Below are positions 7,824 through 14,818 of a stretch of DNA of 39,930 nucleotides, piece after piece. The DNA lies in assembly GCF_016862455.1 (NCBI RefSeq), contig NZ_BOMZ01000013.1, positions 1 to 39,930 of the forward strand. Direction: 5' to 3'. The notes under the pieces were generated by a model. It ran no database searches. It saw only the letters and a program-made list of their open reading frames with translations, and was not told the DNA's origin. This DNA is from Actinoplanes utahensis. Lineage in GTDB: Bacteria > Actinomycetota > Actinomycetes > Mycobacteriales > Micromonosporaceae. Position 1 is the stretch's first letter, and every line of letters begins with the position of its first letter. Made by a program: the position numbers and the translations under genes.

Positions 7824-8948
7824 GTGCTGCGGCGGACGGTGTTCTTCCTGCTCGGCGGAGTGCTCGCGCTGCCGTACCTGGTGTCGGCCGGTCTGCTGGC
7901 GCAACTGTTCGTCACCGATCCGGGCAGCCGGGCCGGCATCGCCGCCACGGCCGTCGTGGTGGCGGTGATCGGGGTGCTGCCGCCGTTCCTCAGCGGCACC
8001 CGGGAGCTGGAGATCGCCGCGGCCCGTGCCCTCCTCGGGGTCGATCTCCCCGGCTCCGGCCGGGTCGAGCTGGAGACCCGGTTGCGGTCGGCGCTCTGGT
8101 TCGCGCTGCATCTGGTCACCGGCGGGCTGGTCGGCGCGGTGCTGCTGATCGCCCTGCCGGTGGCGCTGCTGGCGATCACCGAGCGGCTCGGCCTGACCAG
8201 CGGCGCGATCGGCGGGGTCGACCTGCACCCGTCGTGGGTCTGGGCGCCGGTCGGGATCCTGGTCACGGTGGCGGTGGTGGCCGGTCTGGGCCGGCTCGCC
8301 GGCACCATGGCGCCGGTGCTGCTCGGCCCGTCGGTGGCCGAACGTCTCGCCGAGGTGCGCGAGGCCGAACGCCGGCTCGCCGAGCGCAACCGTCTCGCCC
8401 GGGAGCTGCACGACGCGGTGGGGCACGCGCTGACCGCGATGACGTTGCAGGCCGGGGGGGCCCGGGCGGTGTTCGACGCGGATCCCGGGTTCGCCCGGCG
8501 GGCGCTCGCCGCGATCGAGGACACCGGCCGGTCCGCGGCCACCGAACTCGACACGGTCCTCGGCATCCTGCGGGACTCACCCGCCACCCGCCGCCCGGCG
8601 CCCACCCTCGACGATCTCGATCAACTTCTGACCGCGGGGGTACGGGCGGACGTGCACCCGTTCGACGTTCCGGCGGCGGTGTCGCGGGAGGCGTACCGCA
8701 TCGTCCAGGAGTCGCTGACCAACGCCGCGCGGCACGGCTGCGGCGAGGTGACGCTGCACATCCGGCAGGAGGGGGACCTGATGATCGAGGTGACCAACCG
8801 GACCGCCGCGCCGCCGGCGCGTACCGGCGGCGGGCACGGCGTCGAGGGCATGCGGGAACGGGTGCGGCTGCTCGGCGGCACGCTGACCGCGGGCCCGGAC
8901 GGCGGCCGGTGGCGGGTCGCCGCCCGGCTCCCGGTGGCGGCGCCGTGA
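7824..8948 (+). CDS. Sensor histidine kinase, NarL/DesK type
   Basis: A 374-residue kinase. Four hydrophobic segments (about residues 6-30, 38-56, 91-118 and 139-167) form the membrane input module, with no sizeable extracellular domain. A HisKA_3 dimerisation domain follows with the phospho-acceptor H196 in LARELHDAVGHALTAM, then an HATPase domain with the N-box N300 (VQESLTNAARHG) and a G2-like GGGHGVEGMRERVRLLGG. The usual acidic DDG box is replaced by VTNRTA, a change seen in many actinobacterial members. GTG start 6 bases after the aldo/keto reductase. Its TGA overlaps the response regulator GTG (GTGA), so the pair is translationally coupled. Signal unknown; intramembrane sensing is likely. 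Confidence 0.93.
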   Translation: MLRRTVFFLLGGVLALPYLVSAGLLAQLFVTDPGSRAGIAATAVVVAVIGVLPPFLSGTRELEIAAARALLGVDLPGSGRVELETRLRSALWFALHLVTGGLVGAVLLIALPVALLAITERLGLTSGAIGGVDLHPSWVWAPVGILVTVAVVAGLGRLAGTMAPVLLGPSVAERLAEVREAERRLAERNRLARELHDAVGHALTAMTLQAGGARAVFDADPGFARRALAAIEDTGRSAATELDTVLGILRDSPATRRPAPTLDDLDQLLTAGVRADVHPFDVPAAVSREAYRIVQESLTNAARHGCGEVTLHIRQEGDLMIEVTNRTAAPPARTGGGHGVEGMRERVRLLGGTLTAGPDGGRWRVAARLPVAAP

Positions 8949-9583
8949 TCAGCGTGCTGATCGCCGACGACGACGCGCTGGTCCGGACCGGGTTGCGGGC
9001 GCTGCTGGACGCCGAGCCGGATCTCACCGTCACCGGGGAGGTCGCCGACGGCTCCGAGGTGGTTCCGGCGGCGATGCGGCTGCGGCCGGACGTCGTGCTG
9101 ATGGACGTGCGGATGCCGCGTCTGGACGGCATCCAGGCCACCCGGCTGCTGCTGGAGCGGTTCGCGGAGCCGCCGAAGGTGCTGGTGGTGACCACGTTCG
9201 CCAACGACGAGTACGTCTACGAGGCGCTGCGGGCCGGCGCCGGCGGGTTCCTGCTGAAACGGGCCCGGCCGGAACAGTTCGCCGAGGCGGTGCGGGTGGT
9301 GGCGCGCGGCGACTCGCTGCTGTTCCCGTCGGCGGTGCGGCGGCTGGCGGCGGCGTACGGGCCACCCGACGGCCGGATCGCCACGGCGCGGCTCACCGCC
9401 CGGGAGGCGGAGGTGCTCACCCTGATGGCCGAGGGGCTGTCCAACACCGAGATCGCGGCGCGGCTGGTGCTCGGCGTCGAGACGGTCAAGACGCACGTGC
9501 GCAACGTCCTGGACAAACTCGGGGTCCGGGATCGTACGCAGGCGGTCGTCACGGCGTACCGCTCCGGTTTCGTCCCGCTCTGA
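8945..9583 (+). CDS. NarL/FixJ-family response regulator
   Basis: A 212-residue regulator. The receiver domain (residues 1-118) shows acidic residues DDD at 8-10, the phosphorylation site D54 in VVLMDVRMP, the switch T83/T84 and K105. The LuxR-type helix-turn-helix covers about residues 145-205 (LTAREAEVLTLMAEGLSNTEIAARLVLGVETVKTHVRNVL with the usual VKTHV recognition helix). The GTG at 8945-8947 overlaps the kinase stop codon. Its targets are unknown; the membrane-protein gene 77 bases downstream on the same strand is the obvious candidate. Confidence 0.95.
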   Translation: MISVLIADDDALVRTGLRALLDAEPDLTVTGEVADGSEVVPAAMRLRPDVVLMDVRMPRLDGIQATRLLLERFAEPPKVLVVTTFANDEYVYEALRAGAGGFLLKRARPEQFAEAVRVVARGDSLLFPSAVRRLAAAYGPPDGRIATARLTAREAEVLTLMAEGLSNTEIAARLVLGVETVKTHVRNVLDKLGVRDRTQAVVTAYRSGFVPL

Positions 9584-9660
9584 GGTCTCCCTCTCGTGGG
9601 GGAGGCGGTTCCCTCCGGGCGGGGATCCGCGCCGCCGCCGCCGCGGCGAGCGTGGACGGC

Positions 9661-10722
9661 ATGACTCATCGCATCGCGGCCGGCTGGGCCGCGGCCTACG
9701 GCCTCCTCGCTCTCGGCTGGACGATCACCGGCCGCGGTTTCCCCTTCGGCACCGGCGACTCCCGCAACGCCGACAGCGTGCTCCGCGCCCTGGATCCCGC
9801 GGTCGGCGCCCCGGTGTTCGCCGTGGTGCTGCTGGCCGCCGCCGCCGTCCTGTTCGCCGCCGGTTCGGGTGTCCCGGCCCGGCCCGCCCTGGTCGGTTAC
9901 CTGTTCCTGGTGGCGTTCGCGCTGCTGGCCCTGGTGGCGGACGTCCGGCTGCTGACCCTCGCCGGCTACCTGCCGATCCTGGTGATCGGCTTCCCGTTCG
10001 GCTGGCCACCCGTCGACTACGGCACGATCTTCACGTGGGCGCTCGCCAATCAGGTCTGCGCGGTCGCCGGCGGGCTGCTGATCGCCCGCGCCGCGATCCG
10101 CTGGCGCCGCCGCACCACCGGCGCGTGCGAGGCGTGCGGCCGCTCCGCCGCCACCGCCGGCTGGGCGACCCCGGAGGGCGCCGCGCGCTGGGGCCGGGCC
10201 GTGACCTGGATCGCCGCGATCATCCCGGCGCTCTACGCCGCGACCCGCGTGGCCTGGCTGGCCGGGATCCCGCTCGGCATCACCGAGGAGTTCCTCGCCG
10301 AGATGCGGCGCACCGGCATGGTGTGGGCCGGCGCCGGCCTGGGTTCGTTCGCTCTGGTGGGGACGATCCTCACGCTCGGCCTGATCCAGCGGTGGGGTGA
10401 GCGCTTCCCGCGCTGGATCCCGTTCGCCCGCGGCCGGCGCGTCCCGATCCGGCTCGCCACCATCCCGGCGTCGATCGTGGCGGTCTTCGTGTGGTCGGCG
10501 TCGATCTCGCTGTTCACCGGCGAGGGGGCCGGCGCGCTGTACGACGGCTCGGGCCTGGCGTCGCGGATCCCGATGATGCTGTGGCCGGTGTGGTCGATCA
10601 CTCTGGGCCTGGCCGCGTACGCCTACCATCTGCGCCGCCGCCCAGCGTGCGGCACATGTCACCGACCGGAGAACCAGCCGTTGCCGGGCCTGGTCACCGG
10701 GGCCGGGCCGGGAGCATATTAG
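9661..10722 (+). CDS. Polytopic membrane protein of unknown function
   Basis: About 353 residues with eight or nine predicted membrane helices, for example AAGWAAAYGLLALGWT, VFAVVLLAAAAVLFAA, the LFLVAFALLALVADV region, VTWIAAIIPALYAATRVAW and SFALVGTILTLGLIQ. Two Cys pairs of CxxC type stand on polar segments: CEACG after the fifth helix and CGTCH near the C-terminus, which could bind metal or form disulfides. I recognise no characterised family. The ATG at 9661 is used; an in-frame GTG at 9652 is possible. It lies directly after the two-component pair, so it may be an output or an input partner of that system (inference). Confidence 0.75.
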   Translation: MTHRIAAGWAAAYGLLALGWTITGRGFPFGTGDSRNADSVLRALDPAVGAPVFAVVLLAAAAVLFAAGSGVPARPALVGYLFLVAFALLALVADVRLLTLAGYLPILVIGFPFGWPPVDYGTIFTWALANQVCAVAGGLLIARAAIRWRRRTTGACEACGRSAATAGWATPEGAARWGRAVTWIAAIIPALYAATRVAWLAGIPLGITEEFLAEMRRTGMVWAGAGLGSFALVGTILTLGLIQRWGERFPRWIPFARGRRVPIRLATIPASIVAVFVWSASISLFTGEGAGALYDGSGLASRIPMMLWPVWSITLGLAAYAYHLRRRPACGTCHRPENQPLPGLVTGAGPGAY

Positions 10723-10727
10723 ATCGC

Positions 10728-10919
10728 ATGGACTACGAATACGCGCCGCTGCGGTTGCCCTCACACGTCGATCGGCTGACCGCGGCGGCGCAGCTCGCCA
10801 TTGCGGCCGAGTTCTCCGGGTGGGAACTGGCCAAGGTCCAGCTCTTCGCCGACGGCACCCGGAAGGTGATGCTCCGCCGCCGGGTCCAGGCGACGCCGCA
10901 GCCTCATCTGACCTACTAG
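10728..10919 (+). CDS. DUF5703 family protein
   Basis: A 63-residue conserved actinobacterial protein. The pattern MDYEYAPLRLPSHVDRLTAA, then GWELAKVQLFADGTRKVMLRRR, is typical of DUF5703, including the basic C-terminal strand. Function is unknown; the strand-rich, positively charged end suggests nucleic acid or protein binding, but nothing more can be said. It starts 5 bases after the membrane-protein stop codon and ends before a strong bidirectional hairpin. Confidence 0.85.
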   Translation: MDYEYAPLRLPSHVDRLTAAAQLAIAAEFSGWELAKVQLFADGTRKVMLRRRVQATPQPHLTY

Positions 10920-10942
10920 CGGCGGCACGCGGAGCAGCGGTC

Positions 10943-10978
10943 CGGCCCGGTGGTCCCCCGGCGGGGACCACCGGGCCG
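10943..10978. terminator. 16-bp perfect-stem bidirectional terminator
   Basis: Arms 10943-10958 and 10963-10978 (CGGCCCGGTGGTCCCC and its complement) with a 4-nt loop lie in the 63-bp gap between the convergent DUF5703 and His-tailed protein genes. Confidence 0.85.
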
Positions 10979-10982
10979 AGGC

Positions 10983-11666
10983 TCAGTGGTGGTGGTGACC
11001 GGCGTGGTCGTGGTGGTCGTGGTCGTCCTCGTCCGGCAGGAACGGGTGCTCGTCCAGCCGGCCGACCAGCAGGTCGGTCTCGACCGGGGCGAACGGGCCG
11101 GAGCCGTCGGCGTCGTCGAACGCCTCCAGGTCGAGCGGCTCGGCGACCTCGGTGACGGTGAGCAGGCCGTCCAGCGGCTCCAGCTCGGGCACGTCGAGCG
11201 AGGACAGCGAACCGTCGCCGGCCTGCAGCAGCTCGAGCACGGCCTCGCCGACCGACTCGACCGGGCCGGCCTCCTCGTCGTCGGGGACCGAGCTGCGCCG
11301 CGCGTTCTCGGCGACCTTCAGCAGCGCGGACACGCTCGGCACGCGGTAGTCGCGGCGCTGGCGGACCGACACGACCTGCGGGTACGGGTCGGCGCCCGCC
11401 CCGGCTGCGGCCCCGGCGTCGGCGCCGAACCGGCGGTCCGCCTCGTCCGGGTCGATCGACTCCACGTCCCACGGCGTGACCTCGCCGAAGGCGTCGAGCA
11501 GCTTCTCGTCGTAGGCGTAGGAGGCGTTGTTGAGGTCGACGTACGCCTGCCAGACGTCGTCGTCGTCGATGCGGCCGGCGGCCGCCTTGACGGCCACCAG
11601 GTGCGCCCGCGCCGCCTCGACGACCCGTTCGAGGGCGGCGTCGAGTTCGGCGTTCTGGTCAGTCAT
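10983..11666 (-). CDS. Acidic protein with His-rich C-terminal tail, conserved hypothetical
   Basis: A 227-residue, strongly acidic protein. The N-terminal part (to about residue 75) is helical and likely the conserved core (WQAYVDLNNASYAYDEKLLDAFGEVTPWDVE). A Gly/Ala linker precedes YPQVVSVRQRRDYRVPSVSALLKVAENAR. The end is HDHHDHAGHHHH, a likely metal-binding tail. No catalytic motif and no signal peptide are visible. The ATG at 11664-11666 has a GGAAGGA ribosome binding site. It begins 21 bases after the M20 peptidase stop on the same strand, so the two probably form an operon; a role in metal supply for the zinc peptidase is conceivable but unproven. Confidence 0.8.
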   Translation of the reverse strand: MTDQNAELDAALERVVEAARAHLVAVKAAAGRIDDDDVWQAYVDLNNASYAYDEKLLDAFGEVTPWDVESIDPDEADRRFGADAGAAAGAGADPYPQVVSVRQRRDYRVPSVSALLKVAENARRSSVPDDEEAGPVESVGEAVLELLQAGDGSLSSLDVPELEPLDGLLTVTEVAEPLDLEAFDDADGSGPFAPVETDLLVGRLDEHPFLPDEDDHDHHDHAGHHHH

Positions 11667-11687
11667 GAAGATGGGGGTCCTTCCGAT

Positions 11688-12995
11688 TCAGCTGTTTCGG
11701 AGCAAGCGGTCGAGCACACGCACGCCGAACTTTAGTCCCTCCACCGGAACTCGCTCGTCGATGCCGTGGAACAGCGCACTGAAGTTGAGGTCGGGCGGCA
11801 GGCGCAGCGGCGCGAACCCGAAACAGCGGATGCCCAGGGTGGCGAACGCCTTGGCGTCGGTGCCGCCGGACATCAGGTACGGCACGGTCCGCGCGCCCGG
11901 GTCCTCGGCCCGCAGCGCCGCGCCCATCGCGTCGACCAGGTCGCCGTCGAAGGAGGTCTCCACGGCCGGCTGCTGGTGCATGTGCTCGATCTCGATGTCC
12001 GGCCCGATCACCTCGCGCAGCTCGCGCAGGAACGCGTCGGCGTGGCCCGGCAGGGTCCGGCAGTCGATGGTGGCCGACGCCTTGCCGGGGATGACGTTGT
12101 CCTTGTAGCCGGCCTCCAGGCGGGTCGGGTTGGCGGTGTTGCGCAGGGTCGCGCCGATCAGGTTGGCGATCGGGCCGAGCTTGGACACCGCCAGCTCCGG
12201 CTGGTCCGGGTCGAGGTCGATCTCCAGGGCGTCGCTGACCTGCTCGAGGAAGGCCCGGACGGTGGGGGTGACGACGGTCGGGAAGCGGTGCCGGCCGACC
12301 CGCGCGACGGCCTCGGCCAGGTTGGTGACGGCGTTGTCGTCGTGGATGAACGAGCCGTGGCCGGGCCGGCCGGTGGCGTGCAGGCGCAGCCAGTCCAAGC
12401 CCTTCTCGGCGGTCTGCACCAGGTAGAGACGCAGGTCGTCGTTGACGGTGTACGAGTAGCCGCCGACCTCGCCGATCGCCTCGGTGCAGCCCTCGAACTG
12501 GTCGGCGTGCTCGCGGGCCAGCCACTGGGAGCCGTACTCCATGCCGGCCTCCTCGTCGGCGGTGTAGGCCAGCACGATGTCCCGCGGCGGGACGTAGCCG
12601 GTGCGCTTCCACTCCCGGACGACGGCCAGCACCATGGCGTCGAAGTCCTTCATGTCGACCGCGCCGCGGCCCCACAGGTAGCCGTCCTTCTCCTCGCCGG
12701 CGAACGGGTGCACCGACCACTCGGCGGCGTCGGCGGGCACCACGTCGAGGTGGCCGTGGACCAGGAGCGCGCCGCGGGAGCGGTCGGCGCCGGGGATCCG
12801 GGCGATCAGGTTGGCCCGTTTCGGCGCGGACTCCAGCAACCGTGACTCGATGCCGACCTCGCCCAGCCGCTCGGCGACGTACTCTGCGGCGGCCCGCTCG
12901 CCCACGGTGGTGCGCGGGTCCCCGGTGTTGGTGGTGTCGATGCGGAGCAGGTCGCGGCAGAGGTCCGTGACCTCGCTCTCGGCGGTGGTCGTCAT
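11688..12995 (-). CDS. M20-family metallopeptidase/deacylase
   Basis: A 435-residue di-zinc hydrolase of the M20/M25/M40 family (ArgE/DapE/carboxypeptidase G2 group). Zinc and catalytic residues are visible: H82 and D84 in LVHGHLDVV, D114 in GRGAVDMKDF, the catalytic E148 with ligand E149 in TADEEAG, and a late ligand His in SALFHGIDERV. The central dimerisation domain (GLDWLRLHATGRPGHGS to about residue 330) interrupts the catalytic domain in the family manner. It may cleave small peptides or N-acyl amino acids; the substrate cannot be told from sequence. The ATG at 12993-12995 has an AAGAAGG ribosome binding site. Confidence 0.93.
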   Translation of the reverse strand: MTTTAESEVTDLCRDLLRIDTTNTGDPRTTVGERAAAEYVAERLGEVGIESRLLESAPKRANLIARIPGADRSRGALLVHGHLDVVPADAAEWSVHPFAGEEKDGYLWGRGAVDMKDFDAMVLAVVREWKRTGYVPPRDIVLAYTADEEAGMEYGSQWLAREHADQFEGCTEAIGEVGGYSYTVNDDLRLYLVQTAEKGLDWLRLHATGRPGHGSFIHDDNAVTNLAEAVARVGRHRFPTVVTPTVRAFLEQVSDALEIDLDPDQPELAVSKLGPIANLIGATLRNTANPTRLEAGYKDNVIPGKASATIDCRTLPGHADAFLRELREVIGPDIEIEHMHQQPAVETSFDGDLVDAMGAALRAEDPGARTVPYLMSGGTDAKAFATLGIRCFGFAPLRLPPDLNFSALFHGIDERVPVEGLKFGVRVLDRLLRNS

Positions 12996-13069
12996 CCGAC
13001 CTTCTTACCAGCCGGTTGTGAAGGCAGAGTCGTCAGTCCGTGGCAAGAGTGGCGGCAGCGGCCGGCGGG

Positions 13070-13096
13070 GTTTGCCGAGAGAGCGTTCCCGGGTAC
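13070..13096 (+). promoter_or_regulatory. Candidate SigB/SigF-type promoter of the hemerythrin gene
   Basis: GTTT (13070-13073), a 17-base spacer and GGGTAC (13091-13096). The -10-like part matches the actinobacterial SigB/SigF consensus (GGGTAY) exactly; the spacer is one or two bases longer than in the other candidates of this window. It ends 10 bases before the GTG start, so the leader would be only a few bases long. Confidence 0.4.
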
Positions 13097-13106
13097 CGGT
13101 GGTGCC

Positions 13107-13685
13107 GTGTCTGACGTGAATCTTCCCCCACTGCCGCCGGTGGGCGGCGCGACCTCCGGGCGCAGCATCGTCGACGTGGTCGCCGAGCAGCACCGGGAGA
13201 TCCTGTCCCTGACCGGGCGCCTGCGCACCGCGCCCGCCGACCCGCGGCTCGCCTCGGTGCTGGTCGCCACGATCTCCCGGCACCTGTGCGCCGAGGAGCA
13301 GTACCTCTACCCCGCGGTCCGCGCCGCGGTGCCCGGCGGCGACCGGATCGCCGAGCGGGAGCTGGCCGAGGATCAGGCGCTGCTGGAGCGGCTCGGTGAT
13401 CTCGAACACGGCGGTGATCCGGCGCCGGTCGCCGAGGCGATCCGCCGGCACGTCGCGGCCGACGCCGAGGAGCTGCTGCCGCTGCTGCAGCAGATGGCCT
13501 CGGCCGAGGACCTGATCCGGCTCGGCAACCGGTTCGAGACGGCCAAGGAGGCCGCGCCGACCCGGCCGCATCCTGCGACTCCGGCCACCCCGCCGTGGAA
13601 CAAGGTGGTCGACCCGCTCATCGGCGTGGTCGACAAGGTTCGCGACATGGTGACGTCCCGGGCGACCTACCCGCGGGATCTGTGA
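13107..13685 (+). CDS. Hemerythrin-like HHE domain protein
   Basis: A 192-residue protein with an N-terminal HHE cation-binding domain. Candidate iron ligands are H29 (AEQHREI), H59 and E63 (SRHLCAEE), H115 (IRRHVAADAEE) and E121/E122. The usual EH pair in the middle of such domains reads ED at residues 88-89, so the di-iron site may be incomplete or modified. The C-terminal 50 residues are Pro-rich, then amphipathic (NKVVDPLIGVVDKVRDMV). Such proteins respond to oxygen, NO or oxidative stress. Start GTG 13107. A SigB/SigF-like promoter immediately upstream would fit a stress role. Single-gene unit, divergent from the M20 gene. Confidence 0.85.
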   Translation: MSDVNLPPLPPVGGATSGRSIVDVVAEQHREILSLTGRLRTAPADPRLASVLVATISRHLCAEEQYLYPAVRAAVPGGDRIAERELAEDQALLERLGDLEHGGDPAPVAEAIRRHVAADAEELLPLLQQMASAEDLIRLGNRFETAKEAAPTRPHPATPATPPWNKVVDPLIGVVDKVRDMVTSRATYPRDL

Positions 13686-13772
13686 CTAAAAAGAACGGTA
13701 CTGGCGAGTAAGGGCCGTCTGTCCTGTTCGTTCATACGTTTGTCACAAGCTGCCGATCATTCCACGTCTTCC

Positions 13773-13800
13773 GGACTAGCGTTCGATCCCTTTCTAGTCC
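13773..13800. promoter_or_regulatory. Inverted repeat operator upstream of the LysR gene
   Basis: A perfect inverted repeat GGACTAG-N14-CTAGTCC (arms 13773-13779 and 13794-13800), 12 bases before the ATG. It is followed by TAACGT (13801-13806), a plausible -10 for a leaderless transcript because 6 bases separate it from the ATG. Position and symmetry suggest an autoregulatory binding site. Confidence 0.5.
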
Positions 13801-13812
13801 TAACGTCACGCT

Positions 13813-14778
13813 ATGAACCTCGAGCTGCGGCATCTGAAGGTGGTCTGCGCCATCGCGGAGACCGGCAGCGTGACCAAGGCCGCGTCACAACTCGGCCTTG
13901 CCCAGCCTGCGCTCACCGCCCAACTTCAGCGGATCGAGCGGACACTGGGTGGCCCGCTGTTCGACCGAGACCGCCGGGGCGCACGCCCGACGGCCCTGGG
14001 GGAGCTGGTCCTCTCCCGTGCCAGGGTGCTGTTGCCGGCGATGAAAGGGCTGCAGGACGAAGCGGCCCGGCTGGCCGCCGGCAGCGGTCCCGACACGATG
14101 AGCAGGTACCGGATCGGCGCGATCAGCGGACCGGTGGTCGCTCATCTCGTGCACCGTCTCTCGGCGACCCAGCCGGAGGCCCAGATCTCCACGCACGCGT
14201 CCTACTACATCTCCGAGCTGTCCAGCATGGTGCTGGCCGGCAAGCTGGACTACGCGCAGGTCGGGGTCTGCGGTGACGCCATCCCCTCCGCGGAGTACGG
14301 CCTGGTGTGGGAGACCATCGGGATGGACCCGGTCTGCGTGCTGATGCCGGAGGACCACCCACAGGCCAAGAACCTCGAGGTGGATCTCGCCGAGCTGGCC
14401 GAGGAGCAGTGGGTGGCCGGTCCCGGCGACGGCTGCTTCGCCGACTGTTTCGCCGCCTCCTGCGCCCGGTCCGGCTTCGCCCCCCGCCGGGTCCTGGAAT
14501 CGGATGTCCGCAACTGCATCGACATGGTCGAGCTGGGCATGGCCATCGGGCTCTGCCAGCCGACCTTCCGCGCGCCGGCCGGGCTGACCAGCCGCCCACT
14601 GCGCGGAGCCCCACTGCGCTGGCGGGTGGTGCTCGGCTGGCACCCGGACTCGCCGGCGGCCCGCAGCGCGCCCAAGCTGATGGCGCACGCCAAGGAGGCG
14701 TACCAGGAGGCTCTGGCCCGCAACGAGAACTACATGGAGTGGATCCGCAGCCAGCCCCAGGAGCTCGCCGCGGCATGA
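13813..14778 (+). CDS. LysR-family transcriptional regulator
   Basis: A 321-residue regulator. The winged helix-turn-helix occupies residues 1-62 (LRHLKVVCAIAETGSVTKAASQLGLAQPALTAQLQRIERTLGGPLF), and the effector-binding domain covers about 95-300. Ser/Cys-rich stretches (CFADCFAASCARSG, VRNCIDMVELGMAIGLCQ) are present in the effector domain. No enzyme gene stands beside it, so the classical LysR divergent-target logic gives no clue to the regulon: upstream is the hemerythrin gene in the same direction and downstream is a convergent clp gene. No ribosome binding site is visible before the ATG, consistent with a leaderless mRNA. Confidence 0.94.
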   Translation: MNLELRHLKVVCAIAETGSVTKAASQLGLAQPALTAQLQRIERTLGGPLFDRDRRGARPTALGELVLSRARVLLPAMKGLQDEAARLAAGSGPDTMSRYRIGAISGPVVAHLVHRLSATQPEAQISTHASYYISELSSMVLAGKLDYAQVGVCGDAIPSAEYGLVWETIGMDPVCVLMPEDHPQAKNLEVDLAELAEEQWVAGPGDGCFADCFAASCARSGFAPRRVLESDVRNCIDMVELGMAIGLCQPTFRAPAGLTSRPLRGAPLRWRVVLGWHPDSPAARSAPKLMAHAKEAYQEALARNENYMEWIRSQPQELAAA

Positions 14779-14781
14779 GCC

Positions 14782-14810
14782 GGGTGAGGGGGCCGGCAGC
14801 CCCCTCACCC
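14782..14810. terminator. 11-bp hairpin, bidirectional terminator
   Basis: Arms GGGTGAGGGGG (14782-14792) and CCCCCTCACCC (14800-14810) with a 7-nt loop, in the 40-bp gap between convergent lysR-type and clp genes. Confidence 0.85.
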
Positions 14811-14818
14811 GTCGGGCC

